A stretch of 64,000 bases of DNA from Rhizobium esperanzae (GTDB lineage: Bacteria > Pseudomonadota > Alphaproteobacteria > Rhizobiales > Rhizobiaceae): NCBI RefSeq assembly GCF_002204185.1, contig NZ_MXPU01000015.1, forward strand, positions 62,001 through 126,000, given 5' to 3'. The position numbers and the translations under genes are program-made. Position 1 is the first letter of the stretch; each line of letters begins with the position of its first letter. A model generated the notes under the pieces. The model ran no database searches. It worked only from the letters and a program-made list of their open reading frames with translations, and had not been told where the DNA came from. Of this stretch, positions 17,577-24,033 are shown piece after piece.

Positions 17577-18086
17577 ATGCAAAATACGATTCGCATCATT
17601 GGCATCGATCCCGGTCTCCGTCGCACCGGCTGGGGAATCATCGACACGTTAGGCAATTCCCTGAAATTCGTGGCATCGGGAACGGTGACCTCCGATGGCG
17701 AGATGGACCTCGCCTCCCGCCTCTGCCAGTTGCATGACGGGCTCGCCGATATCGTCCACGCTCACAAGCCCGATGAGGCCGCCGTCGAACAGACTTTCGT
17801 CAACAAGGACGCAGTAGCCACACTGAAACTCGGCCAAGCCCGCGGCATCGCCATGCTGGTGCCCGCGCGCGCCGGACTGCCGGTCTCCGAATATGCGCCG
17901 AATGCGGTGAAAAAGGCGGTCATCGGCGTCGGGCACGGCGAAAAGCAGCAGATTCACATGATGTTGAAGATCCTGATGCCGAAAGCCGAGTTCAAGGGCG
18001 ATGACGCCGCCGATGCCTTGGCGATCGCCATTTGCCACGCCCACAATCGCGGCGGCCACCGGATGCGCCAAGCGCTGGCCGGATAA
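17577..18086 (+). CDS. ruvC: Holliday junction resolvase RuvC
   Basis: The 169-residue endonuclease begins with the RNase-H-fold motif IIGIDPGLRRTGWG (catalytic Asp11). Its other acidic residues lie in AAVEQTFVN and in GDDAADALAIAICH, matching the family's Asp-Glu-Asp-Asp site. RuvC cuts four-way junctions held by RuvAB during recombination repair. It opens the ruv cluster, but instead of running directly into ruvA it is followed 54 bp later by a vapBC module. The direct ruvC-ruvA-ruvB arrangement of relatives is therefore interrupted. Confidence 0.96.
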   Translation: MQNTIRIIGIDPGLRRTGWGIIDTLGNSLKFVASGTVTSDGEMDLASRLCQLHDGLADIVHAHKPDEAAVEQTFVNKDAVATLKLGQARGIAMLVPARAGLPVSEYAPNAVKKAVIGVGHGEKQQIHMMLKILMPKAEFKGDDAADALAIAICHAHNRGGHRMRQALAG

Positions 18087-18093
18087 TCCGTTC

Positions 18094-18139
18094 TTGACTT
18101 GTTCTTTTCCCATGATAAGTAATACCGCAGAGGTATTAC
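18094..18139 (+). promoter_or_regulatory. Promoter and operator of the vapBC module
   Basis: A perfect inverted repeat, GTAATACC-GCAGA-GGTATTAC, occupies 18119-18139 and ends one base before the vapB start codon. A -35-like TTGACT (18094-18099) and a -10-like TAAGTA (18116-18121) are 16 bp apart, so the operator overlaps the -10 element. This fits autorepression by a VapB-VapC complex. No good Shine-Dalgarno separates the palindrome from the ATG, so the transcript may be leaderless or nearly so. Confidence 0.75.
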
Positions 18140-18140
18140 C

Positions 18141-18404
18141 ATGCGGGTGACCGAAAAAGGCCAGGTGACTATTCCCAAGGACATCAGGGATCGCTTGAAA
18201 ATCGGCCCGGGATCCGAGGTCGATTTCATTGCTGATGAAAAGGGCGCCCGGCTCGTCGTTCTGTCCAGCCGCACGGAACCATCGCAGGACGATTTTGAAT
18301 CCTGGCTCGGCAGCATGAGCGGCACTTTCGACACCAACGGCATGACGACCGATGAATTCATGGAATGGCTGAGGGGACCACGCGATGACCTCGGTCCTCG
18401 TTGA
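18141..18404 (+). CDS. vapB: AbrB/SpoVT-type antitoxin VapB
   Basis: This 87-residue protein has a swapped-hairpin AbrB DNA-binding domain at residues 1-45 (MRVTEKGQVTIPKDIRDRL). Its acidic C-terminal tail (about 50-87) would bind and inhibit the toxin. Such antitoxins also repress their own operon, and a perfect palindrome lies directly upstream. The stop overlaps the start of vapC by 20 bases, as in many toxin-antitoxin pairs. It lies between ruvC and ruvA, an unusual place for a mobile module. Confidence 0.9.
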   Translation: MRVTEKGQVTIPKDIRDRLKIGPGSEVDFIADEKGARLVVLSSRTEPSQDDFESWLGSMSGTFDTNGMTTDEFMEWLRGPRDDLGPR

Positions 18405-18801
18405 CACGAACATCTTCATCGATATCTTCGGCCCGGACAATCCTTTCAGGGAATGGTCCGCACGCGCCTTGAGCGCATTGCGTCCGGATTCACAATTCAT
18501 CATGACACCCGTCGTCTGGGCGGAGCTGGCAAGCATGACCCCGCGCGAGGAAACGCTTGCGTTTCTCCTGTCGCGGTTAAACCTGATCCGCGAGGCCCTG
18601 CCGTTTTCCGCCGCTTACCGGGCCGGCATGGCGCACGCACGGTATCGGAAGAGCGGCGGCCTGCGCGAGCGCACCCTGCCGGATTTTTTCATCGGTGCGC
18701 ACGCGGTTGTTCGATCGCATCGTCTTCTGACACGCGATGGCGCGCGCTACCGCCCCTATTTCCCGGAATTGGACATCATTTCTCCCGAAACGCACCCTTG
18801 A
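18385..18801 (+). CDS. vapC: PIN-domain ribonuclease toxin VapC
   Basis: At 138 residues this is a single PIN domain. The acidic metal-binding residues are visible: Asp7 in VDTNIFID, Glu47 in VVWAELAS, Asp100 in LPDFFIGAHA and Asp118 in TRDGARY. VapC toxins are Mg2+-dependent RNases that usually cleave tRNA or rRNA. All catalytic residues are intact, so the toxin should be active. The gene overlaps vapB and ends 13 bp before ruvA, so ruvA may be partly transcribed from the vapBC promoter. Confidence 0.92.
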   Translation: MTSVLVDTNIFIDIFGPDNPFREWSARALSALRPDSQFIMTPVVWAELASMTPREETLAFLLSRLNLIREALPFSAAYRAGMAHARYRKSGGLRERTLPDFFIGAHAVVRSHRLLTRDGARYRPYFPELDIISPETHP

Positions 18802-18814
18802 GAGACCGCGCCCT

Positions 18815-19429
18815 ATGATCGGCAAGCTGAAAGGCACCATAGACGAGATCGGCGAAGACTATGTGCTCGTCGATGTGCACGGCGTCTGCTACGTCGCCCA
18901 CTGCTCCGCCCGCACCCTATCCAAGCTCGGCTCGGCCGGCGAGGCCTGCGTGCTGTTCATCGAAACCTATGTGCGCGAGGATCAGTTGAAGCTCTTCGGC
19001 TTCATGACTGCATTGGAGCGGGAGTGGTTCAACCTGCTCCAAAGCGTTCAAGGCGTGGGCGCCAAGGTCGCGCTTGCCGTGCTCTCGACCTTGACGCCGG
19101 GCGAACTCGCCAATGCGATTGCCCTGCAGGACCGCGCCGCCGTTTCCCGCGCGCCGGGCGTCGGCCCGAAAGTGGCGATGCGCCTCGTCACCGAGCTCAA
19201 GAACCGGGCGCCGGCTTTTGCCGGGGAAGCGATCAATATCGCCCTCAAGCAGGAACTCGGCGAAGGTGTCGCGGCCGCGCCGGTCGCCGATGCGGTCTCC
19301 GCGCTGACCAACCTCGGCTACAGCAGAGACCAGGCGGCCAATGCAGTTGCGGCGGCGATGAAGACGGCCGGCGACGGCGCAGACAGCGCTAAGTTGATCA
19401 GGCTGGGATTGAAGGAGTTGGCGCGGTGA
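18815..19429 (+). CDS. ruvA: Holliday junction branch migration protein RuvA
   Basis: A 204-residue protein with the N-terminal OB-fold start MIGKLKGTIDEIGEDYVLVDV, central helix-hairpin-helix motifs (SVQGVGAKVALAVLS and APGVGPKVAMRLV) and a flexible C-terminal RuvB-binding domain (about 155-204). RuvA binds four-way junctions and loads the RuvB motor. The start at 18815 matches the conserved N-terminus. It lies 13 bp after vapC and about 80 bp before ruvB. Confidence 0.96.
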   Translation: MIGKLKGTIDEIGEDYVLVDVHGVCYVAHCSARTLSKLGSAGEACVLFIETYVREDQLKLFGFMTALEREWFNLLQSVQGVGAKVALAVLSTLTPGELANAIALQDRAAVSRAPGVGPKVAMRLVTELKNRAPAFAGEAINIALKQELGEGVAAAPVADAVSALTNLGYSRDQAANAVAAAMKTAGDGADSAKLIRLGLKELAR

Positions 19430-19511
19430 AGCCCGGAAAAACGACGGTTGGATATCGAGGCGACCGTTTTTTGGTGTATTGCTGTGACAGGTTTCAAAAC
19501 GGAATAAGAGC

Positions 19512-20552
19512 ATGAGCGAACCCGCCCGCCTGATATCGCCGGAAAAGCGGGGCGAAGATCTCGACATTACGCTGCGCCCGCAATCGCTGGACGAATTCAC
19601 CGGCCAGGCGGAGGCGCGCGCCAATCTCAAGATCTTCATCGAGGCGGCGAAGAACCGCGGCGAGGCCCTGGACCACGTGCTCTTCGTCGGGCCGCCCGGC
19701 CTCGGCAAGACGACGCTGGCGCAGATCATGGCGAAGGAGCTCGGCGTCAACTTCCGCTCGACCTCGGGCCCGGTGATCGCCAAGGCCGGCGACCTCGCCG
19801 CCCTGCTCACCAATCTCGAGGAGCGCGACGTGCTCTTCATCGACGAGATCCACCGCCTCAACCCCGCCGTCGAGGAAATCCTCTATCCCGCCATGGAGGA
19901 TTTCCAGCTCGACCTCATCATCGGCGAGGGCCCTGCCGCCCGCTCGGTGAAGATTGACCTCTCGAAATTCACGCTGGTCGCCGCCACCACCCGCCTCGGC
20001 CTGCTGACGACACCGCTGCGCGACCGTTTCGGCATTCCGGTGCGGCTCAGCTTCTATACCGTCGAGGAACTGGAGCTGATCGTGCGCCGCGGCGCACGGC
20101 TGATGAACCTGCCGATGACCGAAGAGGGCGCCCGCGAGATCGCCAGGCGCGCCCGCGGTACGCCGCGCATTGCCGGCCGGCTGCTGCGGCGCGTGCGCGA
20201 TTTCGCCGAAGTGGCAAGGGCCGAGGCCGTCACCCGCGAGATCGCCGACGAAGCGCTGACCCGCCTGCTGGTCGACAATGTCGGCTTCGATCAGCTCGAC
20301 AAACGTTACCTCAACATGATCGCCGTCAATTTCGGCGGCGGCCCGGTCGGCATCGAAACTATCGCCGCCGGCCTTTCCGAGCCGCGCGACGCGATCGAGG
20401 ACATTATCGAGCCCTACATGATCCAGCAGGGTTTCATTCAGCGTACGCCGCGCGGCCGCGTTCTTACCGCAATCGCGTGGAAACATCTGGGAATGCAACC
20501 GCCCAAGGAGATGGAGGCTGCGCAGTTCCGGCTGTTCCAGGAGGACGACTGA
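19512..20552 (+). CDS. ruvB: Holliday junction branch migration ATPase RuvB
   Basis: This 346-residue AAA+ motor has Walker A (GPPGLGKTT, about 63-71), Walker B (LFIDEIHRL), sensor 1 (LVAATTRLG), an arginine finger region and a C-terminal winged-helix domain ending at KEMEAAQFRLF. It drives branch migration with RuvA before RuvC resolution. It lies about 80 bp after ruvA, with an SD-like GGAAT-AAGAG before the ATG. Its TGA is immediately followed by the GTG of the next gene, suggesting coupled translation. Confidence 0.97.
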   Translation: MSEPARLISPEKRGEDLDITLRPQSLDEFTGQAEARANLKIFIEAAKNRGEALDHVLFVGPPGLGKTTLAQIMAKELGVNFRSTSGPVIAKAGDLAALLTNLEERDVLFIDEIHRLNPAVEEILYPAMEDFQLDLIIGEGPAARSVKIDLSKFTLVAATTRLGLLTTPLRDRFGIPVRLSFYTVEELELIVRRGARLMNLPMTEEGAREIARRARGTPRIAGRLLRRVRDFAEVARAEAVTREIADEALTRLLVDNVGFDQLDKRYLNMIAVNFGGGPVGIETIAAGLSEPRDAIEDIIEPYMIQQGFIQRTPRGRVLTAIAWKHLGMQPPKEMEAAQFRLFQEDD

Positions 20553-21455
20553 GTGATCACCCGCCGCGGATTTTTCAAGGTTCTTGGCGGCGGTATCGCA
20601 GGCGTCATGGCGCTCGGCAGTTATGCCTTCGCCTATGAACCGCTGGCGCGGCTCGGCATCGCCCGCTACCGGCTGACGCCGCCGGGATGGACACCGGGGC
20701 TGAAGCTTCGCATTGTCGCACTCGCCGATATCCATGCCTGCGAACCCTGGATGTCGGCAAACCGCATTACCTCGATCTGCCACAGGGCCAATGAACTCGA
20801 AGGCGACGTGACCGTCCTGCTCGGCGATTACGCCGCCGGCATGAACATGGTGACGCAATATGTGCATTCGAGCCAATGGTCGAAGGCGCTCGCAACCCTG
20901 CAAGCCCCGCTTGGCGTCCATGCAATCATGGGCAACCATGACTGGTGGGAGGACAGGACCGCCCAGAACAACGGCGGGATGGAAACCTTCGGACACCGGG
21001 CGCTTGCCGATGTGGGCATCCCTGTCTACGGCAATCGCACCGTCCGGCTCGAGAAGGATGGCCGCGGCTTCTGGCTCGCAGGGCTCGAAGATCAGCTGGC
21101 GCTGCTGCCCGGCATGAAATGGGGTCGCACGCGCATGACCGGCCTCGACGACCTCGATGGAACGATGGCTCAGATCACCGATGACGCGCCCGTCATCCTG
21201 CTCGCCCACGAGCCCGATATCTTTCCTCGCGTGCCCGAGCGTGTCTCGCTGACGCTCTCGGGTCATACCCACGGCGGACAGATCCGCTTCTTCGGCCGTT
21301 CACCAATCGTCCCCTCCCGCTACGGCGATCGCTACGCCTATGGCCACATTGTCGAGAAGGGGCGTAATATCATCGTTTCCGGAGGGCTCGGCTGCTCCAT
21401 TGCTCCGGTCCGCTTCGGCGTGCCGCCGGAAATCGTCGTAATCGATCTCGGATAA
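20553..21455 (+). CDS. Tat-exported metallophosphoesterase (YkuE/YaeI type)
   Basis: The 300-residue protein starts at GTG 20553, directly after the ruvB stop; GGAGG lies about 8 nt upstream inside ruvB. The N-terminus TRRGFFKVLGGG resembles a twin-arginine signal followed by a hydrophobic helix. Calcineurin-like metal motifs follow: ALADIHACEPW, LLGDYAA, IMGNHDWW and LSGHTHGGQIR. Related YkuE/YaeI proteins are periplasmic or membrane-associated phosphoesterases acting on nucleotides or lipids; the substrate here is unknown. It ends 7 bp before the Nudix gene. Confidence 0.87.
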   Translation: MITRRGFFKVLGGGIAGVMALGSYAFAYEPLARLGIARYRLTPPGWTPGLKLRIVALADIHACEPWMSANRITSICHRANELEGDVTVLLGDYAAGMNMVTQYVHSSQWSKALATLQAPLGVHAIMGNHDWWEDRTAQNNGGMETFGHRALADVGIPVYGNRTVRLEKDGRGFWLAGLEDQLALLPGMKWGRTRMTGLDDLDGTMAQITDDAPVILLAHEPDIFPRVPERVSLTLSGHTHGGQIRFFGRSPIVPSRYGDRYAYGHIVEKGRNIIVSGGLGCSIAPVRFGVPPEIVVIDLG

Positions 21456-21462
21456 GAATGAC

Positions 21463-21969
21463 ATGAGCAAGCGCACTCCCATTCGCCTGACTCAGGGTGC
21501 TGCGCGTTTCAACTACCGCATCGCCGGCCTCGGCTTTCGCCATGGGCACGTGCTTGTTCATCGCGCCGTGCACGAGCCCTTCTGGACCTTTCCGGGCGGT
21601 TGGAAAGAAATCGGCGAGACGTCGGAAGAGACGCTGAAACGCGAGATGGTGGAGGAGCTTGGCCTCGACGTCACCGTCTTGCGCCTGCTCTGGATCGTCG
21701 AGAACTTTTTCCACTACGAACAACGCGATTGGCATGAACTCGGCCTCTATTATCTGATGGAAATCCCGCCGGAATTTCCCTTTCAGCCACATGAAATCAT
21801 CCATCGCGTCGAAGATGGCGACAACCATCTCGAATTCAAATGGGTGCCGGCAACACGCGCGGCCCTGACCGCGCTCGACATCCCGCCCTATTTCGTCGCT
21901 GATGAAATCGAGAACCTGCCCGGGGCACCACGTCATCTCGTCTGGCGCGACGGCAATCTCGATGCCTGA
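21463..21969 (+). CDS. Nudix hydrolase
   Basis: A 168-residue protein containing a complete Nudix box beginning at GGWKEIGETSEETLKREM and ending VEELGL, matching GX5EX7REUXEEXGU. These enzymes cleave nucleoside diphosphates linked to another group; the substrate cannot be read from sequence. It starts 7 bp after the phosphoesterase and is probably in the same transcript as ruvB. Confidence 0.9.
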   Translation: MSKRTPIRLTQGAARFNYRIAGLGFRHGHVLVHRAVHEPFWTFPGGWKEIGETSEETLKREMVEELGLDVTVLRLLWIVENFFHYEQRDWHELGLYYLMEIPPEFPFQPHEIIHRVEDGDNHLEFKWVPATRAALTALDIPPYFVADEIENLPGAPRHLVWRDGNLDA

Positions 21970-22007
21970 CGCAAACATTCAGGAGTGCTGGAAGAGGAAA
22001 GCCGCCG

Positions 22008-22571
22008 ATGTCGACCTTCGATCCCACCAGGACCTTTCGCAAGCTTGCGTATAACAACGCCCTTGCCAACCACCGGCTGCTTCACGCCTGCGCGGCATTG
22101 AGGCCGGGCGAATTCGAAGCGCCGCGCACGAGCTTCTTTCCGTCGATCAAGGAGACGCTAAATCATATCATCACGGTCGACTGGTTCTATGTCGACGGCA
22201 TGGAAGGTGGCACGCTCGGCTTCCAGGCCTTCGAGGTTGACGAACCCTTCGATGATGTCGAGTCACTGACCCAAGCGCAGGCAAAGGTCGATCAGCGCCT
22301 GATCGACCTTTGCGAAGCCCTGACGCCGGAAAGACTGATCTCGATCGTCAGCCTCCATCGTGGCAATCGTATTCAGCAGGAGCGGATGGACGACGTGCTC
22401 GCCCACCTTTTCCAGCATCAGACCCATCATCGCGGCCAGGTCCATGCGATGCTTGCCGGCACCAGCGTTGCCCCGCCGCAGCTCGACGAATTCATCGTCG
22501 CCGACGATGCGCGGTTTCGCGGCAAGGAACTCGCCGAACTCGGCTGGCGCGAAGAAAAGCTGATGCATTGA
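22008..22571 (+). CDS. DinB-family four-helix-bundle protein
   Basis: At 187 residues it fits the DinB/YfiT-like fold: an N-terminal NNALANHRLLHACAAL helix, the first metal His in SIKETLNHIITVDWFY, and the paired His in HLFQHQTHHRGQVHAML. These three histidines form the usual divalent-metal site. Members include thiol transferases using bacillithiol or mycothiol in other phyla, but the role in proteobacteria is unclear. It follows the Nudix gene by about 38 bp and ends at a hairpin shared with the convergent acvB gene. Confidence 0.88.
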   Translation: MSTFDPTRTFRKLAYNNALANHRLLHACAALRPGEFEAPRTSFFPSIKETLNHIITVDWFYVDGMEGGTLGFQAFEVDEPFDDVESLTQAQAKVDQRLIDLCEALTPERLISIVSLHRGNRIQQERMDDVLAHLFQHQTHHRGQVHAMLAGTSVAPPQLDEFIVADDARFRGKELAELGWREEKLMH

Positions 22572-22577
22572 ACGCAG

Positions 22578-22606
22578 AACCCGAAATCGAAATCGATTTT
22601 CGGGTT
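22578..22606. terminator. Hairpin between convergent dinB-like and acvB genes
   Basis: Arms AACCCGAAA (22578-22586) and TTTCGGGTT (22598-22606) form a perfect 9-bp stem with an 11-nt loop rich in ATCGA. Neither side has a long T-run, so termination may be modest. It may also be a copy of a rhizobial palindromic repeat. Confidence 0.5.
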
Positions 22607-22650
22607 ATGCGCCAATCCAACCGTCAAAGCATACCGCAAGGTGGCAGCGC

Positions 22651-24033
22651 TTAATCCTGCAGACGTCTCTTCAGCGCGTCGATGATCGTCTTGGTGAGAA
22701 GGTCGTAATTTTCGTCGAAGTGATGGTCGCCGGGTAGTTCGACCACTTCGGCGCCGCTATTTTTGAGTGCCGGACAGGCGACATCGTCGTCATCGTCCTT
22801 GCCATAGACGCACTGCACAAGCTTCGGATCGACGTTCTTCAGATCGGCGACGGGATCGCCCCCCGCCCCTTCAGTCTTTTGGCCGAGCCAACCAAGAACG
22901 GAGATGACGTAATCCACTTGGTGGGAGAGCGACAGCAGCGACAACTGCACCACCGAGGACTTCTCGGCTGGTTTGAGCAGCTGATAGGTCGCGGGCACGA
23001 CATCGGCGCCGAAGGAGTAGCCGACGAGCAGCACATGCTTCACCTTCCACTGCTTACGATAGAAATCGATGATCTTCGAAAGATCGCTGGCCGTCTCCTC
23101 CGGCTTGCGCTCCGACCAAAAATAATGAAGCGAATCAACGCCGACGACGGGAATGCCTTCCTTCTGCAGCGTGCCGCCGACCTCCTTGTCGATGTCGCGC
23201 CAACCGCCGTCGCCCGAATAGATCACCGCCATCGTATCGAAGGCAGGCGTTGCCTCCAGCACCGCCAGCGGCAGGCCGAGCGGATTGCCGAAGGCGCCGG
23301 AGGCAGTGACGAGATCGTCGAGCGTATCGGCAAATACCGTCTGCGCATCGTCGGTGGCGTCACGGATCTCGATTGCCGAATGGGCCTTCTGCAGCGCCTC
23401 GACATGCGCCCGGCCGTCCTTGTCAGCTTTAGGCGTGAAGACTGATATGATCGGATCCGGCAGGGCGCCGTCGCTGAGGCCATAGACCGTGCGTTGGCCG
23501 ATCACCTTCTTGGAAGCTGGCGTGCAAAGCTCCTTGGTCAGCGGAATGCCGGCCAGCGGATCGACCGCGAGCGTCTGACCGATCGTCGCATCCGGCGTCT
23601 GAGCCGCGATCGCCAGCGCCAAAGCCCCGCCCTCGCCGATGCCGGCGACGATCGGCAGATGATAGGCATTGTTGCCGGTCGCGCGCTGCACCTGCTGGCT
23701 CAGCGATTCGATATCCGAGACCATGTAGATGCAGCCGTCGTTGAGGCTGACGTCGTAGCGGCTGAGCGCCTGGATATAAGAGGGAAAGTCGACGCCGATG
23801 ACGACAGCGCCTTCGGCGACCAGCCTGTCGGCCTCGGCCTTCTCATAATCGCCCCAGCCGGCGGCATCCGAGATCAGCATCACGGTGCCTTTCACCTCCC
23901 CTTCCGGCAGGAAGATGTGCGGCGATGGGATGAGACCACTTTCGAAGCTCTGCTTTGTTTCCTCGGCGGCATTAGCCGCTGCGGCCGCGAGCATGCAGAC
24001 GCATGCCGTGACAAGAAGGATTGTCCTGATCAT
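22651..24033 (-). CDS. acvB: AcvB/AtvA periplasmic lysyl-phosphatidylglycerol hydrolase
   Basis: This 460-residue protein has a signal peptide (about 1-23) and two alpha/beta-hydrolase-like modules of the VirJ/AcvB family. The second holds the Ser nucleophile in VGYSFGADVVPATYQLL and a final acid/His region ending PGDHHFDENYD. In R. tropici (atvA) and Agrobacterium (acvB) the gene is co-transcribed with lpiA; the Agrobacterium protein hydrolyses lysyl-PG and affects acid tolerance or virulence. Here the start overlaps the lpiA stop (ATGA), confirming coupling. Two modules suggest the full AcvB type rather than the short VirJ type. Confidence 0.9.
   Translation of the reverse strand: MIRTILLVTACVCMLAAAAANAAEETKQSFESGLIPSPHIFLPEGEVKGTVMLISDAAGWGDYEKAEADRLVAEGAVVIGVDFPSYIQALSRYDVSLNDGCIYMVSDIESLSQQVQRATGNNAYHLPIVAGIGEGGALALAIAAQTPDATIGQTLAVDPLAGIPLTKELCTPASKKVIGQRTVYGLSDGALPDPIISVFTPKADKDGRAHVEALQKAHSAIEIRDATDDAQTVFADTLDDLVTASGAFGNPLGLPLAVLEATPAFDTMAVIYSGDGGWRDIDKEVGGTLQKEGIPVVGVDSLHYFWSERKPEETASDLSKIIDFYRKQWKVKHVLLVGYSFGADVVPATYQLLKPAEKSSVVQLSLLSLSHQVDYVISVLGWLGQKTEGAGGDPVADLKNVDPKLVQCVYGKDDDDDVACPALKNSGAEVVELPGDHHFDENYDLLTKTIIDALKRRLQD

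Noticed and set aside
18094..18801. Recently acquired genomic island around vapBC
   Set aside because: Only the two genes are foreign-looking by position; no integrase, direct repeats or obvious composition shift was seen at the edges.
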